Positions 41,372-54,382 of a stretch of DNA of 64,000 bases are shown in pieces. Origin of the DNA: Lichina pygmaea. Lineage: Eukaryota; Ascomycota; Lichinomycetes; Lichinales; Lichinaceae. How positions within the stretch are numbered: the stretch's first letter is position 1; every line of letters starts with the position of its first letter. The stretch lies in NCBI GenBank assembly GCA_963422465.1, contig OY730170.1, positions 744,001 through 808,000 of the forward strand. Direction: 5' to 3'. The position numbers and the translations under genes are program-made. The notes below the pieces were generated by a model that worked only from the letters and a program-made list of their open reading frames with translations, was not told the origin of the DNA and ran no database searches.

Positions 41372-44300
41372 TCAGACACTTGGCCTGTGCGTGCTGATGA
41401 CCAAGGATCTGAGTAGTTCGGGGATGGTGTTCCACATGTTGGACAAGTCATTGCTCAGTGTGCTGGTTGACGATAGATGCTCAAGCCCAAGCTCTTCGTG
41501 GGAGGTGTCCCAGATGTCGGACTGCAAGGAAATCCTCGAAGTCAAGTTGAATTCCAACGGGGGAAGCACTGACTCGAGGCACTTCCACGTGAAATACGAG
41601 TGTGGTTCTACCCATCGACGGCTATCATCCTCGTCCCATGAATCGCCCCTGAGAAGCGCTGCATAGTAGAGAGCAGTATATGACCAAGAAATTCGCGATT
41701 TATCAGGAATGCTGACACGGAGATCTGCGGAATCGTAGCCACAATGCGAGAGTGTTGTGTTCCACAGGTCCGTGGCGTAGCCCCTCGAAAGATGACCACA
41801 ACCCACTGTCTCTGCAACGGTCCAGCCCAAGTTGTTTTTCGCGGAAATATCTGCGCCAGATCTGATCAACGACAGCAAACAATCTCGATTGTAAGACGGC
41901 ATGTCCTGCTCCAATCTCTTGAAGTAAAGGTGCAGACAAGTATTTCCATCACGGTCTCTAGCATGAACATCCGCTCCTTTCTCTAGCAGCATGGCAATGA
42001 CTTGAGGATTCTTCCGATGGTGGTTGAAAACGTAGTCCAGCAGCACAGTCCGTCCGTTCTCAAGTCTCACATCCGTATCAAGATCGCACGAGTCAGAGTC
42101 GAGTAACTTTCTCACAAGTCCCTAGGCTTTCATGAGTACCAGCTCTGCATACGAGGTAGACAAGCGTACTTACCAAAGAGCCATACTGCAAATGTACGCT
42201 GAGCGGACAGGTCAATTCGTCAGGTCCGACGCGAAATGGAAGCATCACGTCTGCTCCAGCATCTAAGAGAACACGTCGACACCGGTCCGCCGCAGGGGAA
42301 TTGTGAACAATGAGCAGCTGTTTTGGTGGACTGCGATCATAATCGGGCTTAGTAGACTTCTACTGTCTTGTAATGACGATATGCAGTTTGACTGTGCTGA
42401 AAAACTCACAGTGCCTCTTGATAGAAACTAAACCCATGTTCTAGAGAGTTTACTTCACTCCCATTCTCGACGAGAAATTGAGCGATATCAAACGATCCAT
42501 GCCAAACCGCATACTACTAACGAGTCAGTGTTGAGCTATCATGCATGAGTGCGAAAGGGTCACCAACTCCCAACAGAGACCTCCCCAACGGATCACAATC
42601 ACGAATGCTAGCTTTGCCATTGCGAAAGAGACGGATCAAGCCGTTAATATCATCGCTGAAGACGCGGTCAAATACCTCCGCGTCTCGAGGGACGATTGGG
42701 TGGATCCACAGGGTCGGAGGTATGCTGAAGAAACCTTCTTGCATTCTTCTTTGGCAGAAATAAGCAGACATTTTGGCTTTCAAGCGTGGATCCTTGGGCA
42801 TGAGAACAGCCGTGGCGGAAAACTCAACGACTTCCGCTTGCTTGTCCTCGTCATCTGGCATCTTGTGGCCAGTTGCGCTCTGAAGCCATTTCTTTTTTGT
42901 CGTCACCGTCATGGTGACACTAGGCATTTCATAGTCGCTTGTTGATGATTGGGCGCAGAATCGGAGATGAGCCAGTGGCATTTTAGGGCGCGCTGCTGCA
43001 CCTTTTAGTGAATATAGCTCCTGAACACGACGGAAACTCACCTCGCTGATTTACAATCACTTCATCAGAGCTGGTCAACAAGCCACGCATTCTTTTGAGA
43101 TCTCGCTGCTGTTCTGACTGATCGCTAGAAATGTTCCCGCACGTATTGAAGGTTTCACTGCGCCGCCGCTTTTTCTCTCGAATGCGGCCGCTTCCTGAGC
43201 TCACCAGTTGGTTGCTAATGATTTGCAGGAGCTTCTCAAGATCCTCGATAATCGACTGAGCTTTATCAGACACGATGCGACTTGATTCAGCTTGCGCGAG
43301 GCGAGACAGGCGAGATACACAGTGAAAGAGATCACCGTCTTCACGATCCAGGTCATCTGGACATGCTGACTTCTCTCCCGCGTCCATTCCTCGCGAATGA
43401 GATTCGGCCTTGCTTGAGTATCCGGTGGAACTCGATCCGTCTTGCAAGTCTGGTGCGGCCGCGAGGGGCTCCCCCTCTCTGCTGGGTAGCCGATGGAGTA
43501 TCTCCGCCAACTTTCCAAGCATCTCCTGCATCTCTTGCATCACCTGGGATTGCTGACTGGAGATATCCGGCAGCTTGTCGACCCGAGACCGGATTGACGT
43601 CAGCTTTTGGGTCACTTGCTCTGAGGCAACTTGGCGTTCCGAGGCATGAGTGACTTGGGCATCCTTGACGGACTCGATGCCCTTCTGGACGAGAGTCAAG
43701 GCGCTCGTGTGGTGTGCCAGCACATCAGCGTTCCCGGATTGATGATCGGTCTGGTTCTGCAGCACATGCCTGATTCCAAGCAGCATATTCGCGTCATTGC
43801 GAACGCTGATGTCGCTATAGAGGATTCTAATTAGCATTGCAATGATAAACATGCAAAAGTGTCCGCGATGGCTGTCACTGCAGCAGTCTCATTGCTAATT
43901 CACATGATAACGTGGAATTGAAATAAAATTCGATATATCGAAGGCCCGTACACCAAAAGAACGCAACAAAAGAAGAGCAGAGCACGAAGAGAGCATCAGA
44001 CCCAGAGTTAGTTCTCTCTCTAATCCATTTTTGTCGGACACTAGGTCCACTCGCAGGCCGACGACTTCAGAAGCTCAGGGGGTCAGGAAGGTAGCCACAT
44101 GTCAATACGAAGTCAAGTGGATTGTACCAGCAGGGTATGGCCAACGCGGCGGACCTGTTTCTGCTTGAAAAAGTATGGCTTACCTGACCAGCATGCTCAG
44201 GTGCATTTGCAGAGTATCTTTATGCTCAATGATACACCACTGCATTCTGTGCAGGGCTTCGTTGCATAGCAATTTCTTGATTCGTTTCCAGCACTTGACG

Positions 44301-44608
44301 ACCTGACGTTCGCCTGAGGTCACCTCAATTTTCTCCAAGTCCCCACTGAACCGAGTGACGTCCTCCCAGCATTTTTTCGTTGCGTCCTCGAACGTCCTCA
44401 AGTCACGATGGGTACCGCCTTCCTTCAAGGCTTTGGTCTCTTTGAGTTGTTCGAGCACCGCAGACAGACTTGCAACCGACGATGAGAGATCTTGAACATG
44501 TTGCGGCGCCTCACGGATTCCGGAAACTGTCTGGTAGATGACTTTCGTCCCTTTGAGCGCAAGCACGACAAAGGCAAGCACGCTGGCTCCACCAGATAGA
44601 GGATCCAT
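41372..44608 (-). CDS. HeLo-like N-terminal domain plus ankyrin repeats (STAND-related)
   Basis: Probable cytosolic protein related to fungal NLR-type immune/allorecognition receptors. Exon 1 (44608-44184) reads MDPLSGGASVLAFVVLALKG, then TVSGIREAPQHVQDLSSSVA, the typical start of the fungal STAND N-terminal (HeLo-like) domain. A 369-nt intron leads to exon 2 (43814-43042): NDANMLLGIRHVLQN and a coiled-coil rich in Gln and Ser. A 46-nt intron leads to exon 3 (from about 42995). Further exons at about 42521, 42415 and 42119 carry ankyrin text: LGRSLL, AVWHGSFDIAQFLVENGSEV, VLLDAGADVMLPF, VIAMLLEKGADVHARDRDGN with TCLHLYF, and LLSLIRSGADISAKNNLGWT. The last exon ends at 41372. No NACHT or NB-ARC P-loop is seen between the domains. 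Exons 3 to the end are less certain in detail than the first two. Confidence 0.72.
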
Positions 44609-45038
44609 AACGAGTTGAGATGATGGATTCCGAACGACCCCTTATTGAGGATGCCAGAAGAGTCAAAGGGTGGTGAGGCGGAGGAGGGAAAATCACACTC
44701 TCAGCCGCGGCTGAAGCAAGGCTGTGCTTGCTGCGGTCAGGCAGCTTCGAGTTCAAGCACCGAAGAGGAAAGCACGTGATGGCAGACTGCAGAAGAAGTG
44801 AGGCTCCTGCGTCGCACGACCATCCAATGGGATGCTGCGGACATGCGTCTATCCAGCCATCCAACAGATTACGGTTGGGCTGAGCCATGATCCACGGAAA
44901 GATACATACGTAGCGCGAGGCAGTTGGAGAGGCTAGTGTCACCGCCGGCTCCTCATCAACATTTTTCGTACCTTCCTCGTCACTTTGATGAGTTCTTTTA
45001 CTCGACTGACTGGACCTCCAGGCTTGGCCTTTCCAGTG
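44609..45038. promoter_or_regulatory. Upstream region of the HeLo-like/ankyrin gene
   Basis: About 430 bp between the start codon and the MITE, the likely promoter of the gene. No motif is identified. The MITE insertion limits the near-upstream region. Confidence 0.4.
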
Positions 45039-45040
45039 TA

Positions 45041-45837
45041 CCCGTGCCACGGGGGGCTACACCCCCTCCTCCCGCACCTCCGGTACGTCCGGAACACCTC
45101 TCTATCCAGAGAGGTGTCTTACACCGGAATGAAAGTATCAGCGGTATGAAAGGTTTTCTTGATAGAATCAACTGCAACGCCTATAATTCCACAACACAAT
45201 GACTACATGAAAATGTAACTGGCTCGCTTGATTCCTCTACTTCTACACTATCGTTTCTGAGGTTGCAGGCCTTTTTACAAGCCATGAAAGTAATATATCT
45301 ACAAAACAAGGAAGAGTGACCAAAAGATCGCATGTCTGAGAGAAGCGAAGCGGGCGACTCAAGTTTCTATGGTAGCTAACGTGGCTATGGTAGCTACAGT
45401 AGTTACTCAACAATACCAGCAGAATCTGGGAGAGCCTATAGCATCAGGGATGATAGTAGAAGAGTAGGGGAATCAGATAGGCACATAAAAATTATCATTT
45501 GTCTATCTAGTTGTGGAGTTGCAGGTGTTTCGAATTGATGTTGTCGAGAATCTGTTCTGTGAGTGACAACTACCATAGCTTCTCAACAACACCACAAAAA
45601 TCTAGAGAAGTCTATATCTTCAGGGATTATAGTAGAGAACTAGGAGAATCAATTGAGCTGCTTAAATTTCAATTTAGTCGCTTTGTTGTGAAGTTATAGA
45701 TGTTGCAGTCAAGTAGCGATCAAAAACCTTTCATACCGCTGATACTTTCATTCCGGTGTAAGACACCTCTGGATAGAGAGGTGTTCCGGACGTACCGGAG
45801 GTGCGGGAGGAGGGGGTGTAGCCCCCCGTGGCACGGG
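45041..45837. mobile_element. MITE with ~115-bp terminal inverted repeats, TA flanked
   Basis: Left arm 45041-45157 and right arm 45722-45837 are inverse copies with a two-base difference (AGAG versus AG after CTATCC). TA stands directly outside both ends, as for Tc1/mariner insertions. The end reads CCCGTGCCACGGGGGGCTAC. Each arm contains a smaller hairpin, CACCTCTCTATCCAGAGAGGTG on the left. The 560-bp interior has no coding frame and holds at least two copies of a unit of about 176 bp (CTCAACAATACC at 45406, CTCAACAACACC at 45582). A diverged interior copy lies at 9291-9620. Confidence 0.93.
45406..45721. repeat. ~176-bp tandem unit inside the MITE
   Basis: Aligned words such as CATCAGGGATGATAGTAGA and TTCAGGGATTATAGTAGA, then GGGGAATCAGATAG and AGGAGAATCAATTGAG, recur at a spacing of 176 bp. 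About two copies are visible, both diverged. Confidence 0.7.
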
Positions 45838-47781
<1,944 letters not shown>

Positions 47782-49585
47782 CTTGATAGCTGTATGTACA
47801 AAGACCGGGTTGATATTTTGTAGGGTTATTTGTAGATGTCGAATCTGGAGCTTTCAGGTTGTGAGACGCAAGGCGGAGAAAACCCAGGACAAAATCTGAA
47901 GAGGGAGAAGAGAAAGGCGAGCAGAGGGGAAGAGCGCGGGGGAAGAGGGAAAGGCCATTTTATAGGCCGACAGTGGGTGCTGTTGATCCCGTGTATGACA
48001 GCGTGTCGAGAGCTAAACTGTTCTAGGCCAGACTCTCGTCGCGTGAGTAAATAAGACAATTGCGAAGAAAAGCAAGCGAACGAGGCGGTGGAAAATCGGT
48101 GTTATCGAGGCCCGGATTCCAGCTCATCATAAGGGCCGGTTTACCTGGTCGATTTTGGTGGGGTTTTACTTGGCCGGGCGAGTCGGCGTGTACGGTTGCC
48201 CTAGGAGGCAGAGAATGCAGGATTATGACTAATATTACGGAGTACGGAATCCTGTGGACGACAATATCCCGTCATGATCCCTCGTCAATCCAGATGCGTC
48301 TAAGCTCTTAATCAACTTGGTTGACCAACCCGCTTGAGCCACAATGCAAATAGCAGACTTGGAGCACGGAGTATCAGATATACCGCCATCAACTTGCCTG
48401 CCAAGCGACGGAGCACGACATGCTGAGCTATGAAGACCATGTGCACCACCGCCGTGATGAGATGGGTTCTGTTCGGTGTGCTTGTACGTATGTATTGCGG
48501 TGAGCTATTTGCGTGGCTGCTTTCTGTTGATGTCGTTGGCTATCGCAGAGATGTACCACAGAGGAGAGAGCTGGCTGATGTCTGCCTGGGCCTTTTCGAC
48601 GAGACGAGACGATGACAGATATCTCGATGGGGTGAGGTGGCAGAGAAACTGCAGATTCCGCCCATGCTTGATCGTGTGAGGTGTCGGTAAGATTACCGAA
48701 ATAGAATTGTAAACACTTCGGGAGATGATTTCTTGATGCCAGTCACAGAGCTAGAGACTTGTCATGACCAGTCGAGATCTCCATTGCATGCATCTGATAG
48801 TATCGCTATGTGGCAGCGAATCCGGATCGTTCCTCAAGGCTTTTCCTGACATGGCAAAATATGTGGTTGGCGGGTTCCATCTGCAAGCAGCACCGTCCCT
48901 GGTGGGGTGAGGTTGTGCGTTCTGTTTCCGGCCAATTACAGAGACTGAACACTATTTGGGGAGGCGCCGTGGGCACGTACAGTATGTACTTGCGTACCGG
49001 TAAACATTGGATGGCTACGGTAAGGCACAAGCTCCCTTGACGCACACCGCCAAACCTTCAATACAGTGCGCCGGCCATCGCAGCCACGAGAAGCTTCCTC
49101 GACCCTTCCATTGTATTGCTAACAACAATCGCAACCCTGCACGGCTTTTGGGATCCTGATACTTCACTGCGCAAGAGTACACACAAGCGCCGGAGCCAAG
49201 TGGCAAGACCTTCCGGCATGAACGCCGCTCTATGCTCCTGTCGTCACGGAAGCACGGTACCGTAACATAACAGATGCTGCGCCTGTCGACCCGCTCCGGG
49301 TCTGTACAAGGAACACGATAGGTTCTGCCACGAGTGAGGACCTCACCCCCTTTTGGACGGTCCATCACCGAGATCGATTTTGGCTCTTACATCGCTTGCG
49401 CCTCACTGCTACGACAGAGACAAAGGTAAGGGACGCCCCGTTGCAACCGCGCAAGATAGTAGACTCACATGCACTTGCTTGTATGTCTCAGCGTTGGCCT
49501 CCGCCTTCACGTCCACCTATCTGAAACCGGCGGGCGCATGAGCTGTTCAGCCGGCAACGACTGATCCAGGCGGTCGTCATCGGCC
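47782..49585. other. Intergenic between divergent histone H4 and APC3 genes
   Basis: Contains the H4 promoter and TTACGGAGTACGG at 48236. No other gene is recognised. Small frames at 48060-49541 lack features. Confidence 0.5.
47958..47964 (-). promoter_or_regulatory. TATA box of histone H4
   Basis: TATAAAA on the minus strand, 177 bases before the H4 ATG, inside GGCCTATAAAATGGCC. Histone promoters commonly use a TATA box; the long leader is normal for fungi. Confidence 0.6.
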
Positions 49586-52360
49586 ATGTCCCCACCGAAC
49601 CCCTACGTCGTCGCGCAGCTGCGAAATCTCATCTACTATCACCTCGACAACAATCACCTCCGCAATGCCCTGTTCGTGGCGGGCCGCCTGCAGGCCTACG
49701 ATTCCCGCTCGGCCGACGCGGCCCATCTTTTGGCCCTATGTCACCTACGGCTAGGACAGCATAAGCTGGCTTACGAGCGCAGCAAGTCGCTTGCCCTTCG
49801 AGGCGGCCATCTCGGATGCGCCTACATCTTCGGCGAGGCCTGCGTCGTTCTTCGCGATGGCAAGGAGAAGGAAGGAATCACGGCGCTGGACAAGACCCGG
49901 GGTCTCTGGGGTGGTCGAAGCAATTGGAGTACGTCTCGACGGCTCCCTGCCATCTGAGGCACGATCGGATCGGGCGGGCCTAACGTGCCGTGACCGAGCC
50001 AGATATGCACAGCGAGACCACTCGTCGCCATCTCCCGGACGCAGCGTCGGTATACTGCCTGATGGGGAAGCTGTGGGTTGGCTACGGATACGTCGACCAG
50101 GCCATCGACTGCTACGTCGAAGCGGTCAAGCTGAACCCGTTCATGTGGGATGCCTTTCTTGGGTTGTGTCACTCTGGTATGGGATCGTCGTCGTTTCATC
50201 GATCGGCCGTCGTTGACGCGGCATGTTCTGGGCAGGAGCGAACATAAGGATTGCCAACATCTTCAAGATGACCCCCGAGTTGCTGGCGATACTCTCGACA
50301 ACGGGTCCTATACCGCCGGACGTCGCAGACGATCCCTCCTCCCAAGGGCCGACGGCGCCTGTGACGGGGCCACTCAAATCTCAACACAACAACCATCATC
50401 CGGCGCCTCCTCCTTACGATCCCTTCAGCGGCCCCGCCGGCCGCGGCCACGGCGACGGCGACGTCAGCGTCGGCAACCGACTGTTCCAGAAGACGGCAGA
50501 GGGCAAACAGGCCGCTGCAGCCTTTTTCAGGAGACCGACGATCGATGAGGATGTCGTGTTCGAGGGCGTCGACACCCCTACGGGCCCCGGTGGCGTCTTC
50601 GACCCGAACGGCACCATGGGCGTGGACATGAGCGATCCGGTGGTCGTCTCGGCGTCGGCAGCCTCGCTGCGAGGATCGAGCAGAGACCATCAACAACTGT
50701 CGACTCTTTCGCTCGAGGTCAACGAAGCTCCCGCAAATGCTCGGGGGACATCGACGAGGGCACGGAGCCGAGTGGGCAGCGAGGTGGAAGAGATGTCCGA
50801 AGGTCCGGTCATCTCCCGTGCGGCGGCGGCGGCGTCGTCGTCGACATCCCTGGCGGGCGACCGCAAGCGCACCATCTCGGGCCATGCGGCCCAGTCGTCT
50901 TCTCAAGCGTCGGACGTCACAGCCGCACCGCAGCGACGGAGCGTGCGCCTCTTCAACCAGAGTCGCCCGACCACCAGCAAACTAGCATCGTTGGGTACCG
51001 GCCTTGGGTTCCGGGAAGGCCGAGACCTGAAGAAGGCCAGGGCGACGGGCACCAAAGGCCGCACCGCGGGTCACGCGCCCACCGTCGGGCGGGTCGTGAG
51101 CGGCAACCGCAAGCCGAGCGAGGCCATGGACGTCGACTCGAAGGAGTCCGTGTCGACCGTGGCCGGGCCCGGCACGTCCGCGGCGATCTCGAGATCGCAG
51201 GCGACCGAGGCGCTGAAGCAGCAAGAAGCGTTGCAGTGGCTGCTGACCCTGTTCCGATACCTCGGCACGGGCTACTACGCCCTGAGTCACTTCCGGTGCG
51301 CGGACGCGCTGCAGATGTTCGGCGCGATCCCGGCGTCCCAACGCGAGACGCCGTGGGTGCTCTCGCAGATGGGTCGGGCTTACTACGAGCAATCCTCCTA
51401 CGTCGACGCCGAGAGGTTCTTCAAGAAGGTCAGGGCCATGTCGCGCTCGCGGCTCGAGGACATGGAGATCTACTCGACCGTGCTGTGGCACCTCAAGAAC
51501 GAAGTCGAGCTCGCGTTCCTGGCGCACGAGCTCGTGGACGTCGACCGACTGTCGCCGCAGGCCTGGTGCTCCATCGGAAACACCTTCTCGCTCCAGCGAG
51601 ATCACGATCAGGCGCTGAAGTGCTTCAGGCGCGCCACCCAGGTCGACCCGCTGTTCTCCTACGCCTTCACGCTCCAGGGGCACGAGCACGTCGCCAACGA
51701 GGAGTACGACAAGGCGCTGACGGCCTACCGAAGCGCCATCAACGTGGACAAGCGACACTACAACGCATGGTACGGCCTGGGCAACGTCTTCGAGAAGATG
51801 GGCCAGTTCGAGGTCGCGCAGAACCACTTTTGCATGGCCATCCGCATCAACCCGACCAACGCCGTGCTCATCTGCTGTCTTGGAGTGGTAAGCCGAGCCC
51901 GGGCGGATCGATCCGGTCATTCGGCCGTGACAAGGTTCTGATGGTCTTCGTCAGGTACTGGAGAAGAACATGAAGCCTCGAGCAGCGTTGGTGCAGTACG
52001 CCGAAGCATGCAATCTCGCACCGCGAAATGCTCTACCACGGTACAAGAAGGCTCGTGTGCTGGTCGAGCTCGGCGAGCTGCCTCTGGCGCTTGCGGAGTT
52101 GAAGGTCTGCAAGGACATTGCTCCGGACGAGGCCAACGTGCACTTCTGGCTTGGAAAGGTGTACAAGGCACTGCGACAACGGGCCGACGCCATCAAGCAC
52201 TTTACGATCGCGCTCAACTTGGATCCGAAGGTATGGTATCCCCACGACGGACTGCGTCGGGTGGTCTTCTGACGGTCGCCTCTCCATCTAGGCCGGTCAG
52301 TGCATCAAGACGGCAATCGAGTCGATCGACGACGAGGACGAGGACGAAGAAGCCGAATGA
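49586..52360 (+). CDS. bimA: Anaphase-promoting complex subunit 3 (Cdc27/BimA/Nuc2)
   Basis: TPR scaffold subunit of the APC/C ubiquitin ligase that drives the metaphase-anaphase transition. Exons 49586-49928, 50003-50176, 50236-51887, 51955-52230 and 52292-52360 join in phase to 837 residues. The N-terminal TPRs read LRNLIYYHLDNNHLRNALFV and LLALCHLRLGQHKLAYE, then AIDCYVEAVKLNPFMWDAF. A disordered Ser/Ala-rich linker (about residues 200-430) precedes the conserved C-terminal TPR superhelix: YYALSHFRCADALQMFGAIP, LSQMGRAYYEQSSYVDAERF, PQAWCSIGNTFSLQRDHDQA, YNAWYGLGNVFEKMGQFEVA and LEKNMKPRAALVQYAEACN. The tail is acidic (DDEDEDEEAE), as usual for Cdc27. All five introns-exon borders use GTACGT, GTATGG, GTAAGC or GTATGG donors. 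Confidence 0.96.
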
Positions 52361-53302
52361 CGGAGCTTTCGAGGACACCCGGGGCGTTGGGCGGATCATC
52401 TGACGAGGACTCACGAACGTAATCCGCAGTCGATACCCGTTTGGGCCCAAAAGTTTTCCTTTCCTCTTTTTCTTGCAGCCTGGCGTCGGAGGTCTGCGCG
52501 GATGCATCCCCACCACCTCCTCTACTTCCTTCTTATCACCGCTACCCCTCACTGTCACTTAGGCCGTTGATTGCATTGGAGCGGAGCTTTGGGTAGCGCA
52601 TCTTGCGGGCTTAGCAGGTAGCATGGGAAGATCAGGTCTGACGACGGCAGCTGCGACGACCACCTTTTGATGCCGTTGCGCGGGAGCTTTGTATATCACC
52701 ACGTCCTTTTTCCACGAGCGGGGATGGCGCAGCAAGACAGTATTCTACAGGACGGCTGGGTTGGCTTGATGGCATCGAATAATGGAGCAAGGGCTTGTAG
52801 ATCTTGGCCTATTGCTATCGTCACTACTTTCTCGTCGGAAGCACGACTGATCCACGATATAGGCGGCGACGATTAGGGCGGGGAAGTGGGGGCCAGGTGA
52901 TTGATCTGCAGCTAGATCACGAGGCGACTGCATCCTCGGGAAATGTGGGCAAGACACAAGATGGCCGCAATGCATCGATCTAGTATTTGAAACAAGACAA
53001 TGAAGCTCGAAGCTCATCCGCTGTCGACAAACATGCCCTTTCTCTGCCCTGACTTACTGAAGCTCCATCCTTTCACCGCGTCGCCTCCAAAACTGACGAG
53101 AGCAAGCTCAAACTCATTACCTCCGCTAGATTTCTAGTGCTGCCACTACGTGAAGGCTACGGCATCTTGCCGGCACCGGGACATCCAGATTCGCACCACA
53201 TCCAAGATCCGTCCAGAGCCGTCTCGGTAGAGAGAGGGAGGGCTCCCGTCCCGGCCAGCCGCAGCAGCGCACACAGACCCCGCCCAGCCGCGGGGACCGC
53301 AA
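52361..53302. other. Intergenic between APC3 and Slc1
   Basis: APC3 3' region and Slc1 promoter, with no coding frame or repeat recognised. Confidence 0.5.
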
Positions 53303-54382
53303 ATGGCCATCACACCATCTACCGTGCTCGGCTGCGTCGTGGGCATCTATCTCGGCTCGATCGCGGTGCTGTTCGCGGCCTCGCTCGCGCTGCCCAAGCT
53401 GGCTTTCTACGCGCGCCTCCTGTCGTCGTACCTCTCGCTGCTGCTAGCCTCCGCCTACGGGGTCGTAGCGTCGATCGTGCTCCGGCTCTGCGGGTACGGC
53501 CAGGTCAGCCAGTGGGCCGCCGGCAGGTGCTTCAAATGGGCCATGTGGATCACCACCGGCGTCGGCTTCGTCGTCGTCGAGGGCCACGAGCATCTGCGCG
53601 TCCGGCCGGCGGTCTTCATCACGAACCATCAGACGTGGGCTTGCCCTGTTTTAAGGCCTCCTGGCCACGGTTGCTCTTTTGTGGAGCGGCAAGCGTGCTG
53701 ATGTGTGGTGGTGGATACAGGGAGCTCGACGTCTTGCTCCTGGGAACGGTCTTTCCGCCGTATTGTAGCGTCACGGCGAAGAATAGCTTGAAGAGGGTGC
53801 CGGTGTTGGGATGGTTCAGTGAGATGTTCTTCTATAAAGCAATGTATAGTCATCCGTCGACCTGCCACTGATTCGGTCTAGTGGCCCTGAGCAAGACCGT
53901 CTTCATTGACCGGACAAACCGGCAGACGGCAGTTGCAGCCTTTGACGGGGCCGCGACGGTGATGCGTCGAGACAGGGTAAATCCCTTCCCGCACGAGCTG
54001 CCTTTGGTCCGGCCAGTCCGGTATCAGCCACCGCTGACTAGGACTCCAGCAAAGCGTCTTCATCTTTCCCGAAGGTACGCGATCATATTTCGACGAGGCC
54101 GGGTTGTTACCCTTCAAGAAGGGCGCCTTCCACCTGGCCATCAAAGCAAAGGTGCCGATCGTGCCGGTCATCGTCGCCAACTACTCGCACGTCTTGAGCG
54201 CCCGAAGACGAGTCTTCCAAGCCGGGACTATCCCCGTCAAGGTCCTCGCACCGATCCCCACCGCAAATCTCCTGCCGTCCGATGCCGACGAGCTGACGAC
54301 GACGACCTACGATCTCATGCTGCGAGAACTGACCGAGCTCACGGGAAGCGCAAAGGAGACTCGCCACTTGCATGCTTCGTGA
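53303..54382 (+). CDS. SLC1: 1-acyl-sn-glycerol-3-phosphate acyltransferase (Slc1)
   Basis: Makes phosphatidic acid from lysophosphatidic acid in the ER. Exons 53303-53634, 53721-53818, 53882-53976 and 54050-54382 join in phase to 285 residues. Two N-terminal membrane segments (VLGCVVGIYLGSIAVLFAAS and LLSSYLSLLLASAYGVVASI) precede the acyltransferase core. Intron 1 splits the H-x4-D motif, restored as ITNHQTELDVLLLG. VFIDRTNRQTAV is motif II, FIFPEGTRSYFDEAGLLPFK motif III, and VPIVPVIVANYS motif IV. The layout is that of the ascomycete Slc1 orthologue. The ATG at 53303 follows a Pro/Arg-rich stretch without homology and is the first one leading into the membrane segment. Confidence 0.94.

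Noticed and set aside
52033-52558. Minus-strand frames over the APC3 3' end
   Set aside because: Shadows of the conserved TPR exons, which are certain on the plus strand.
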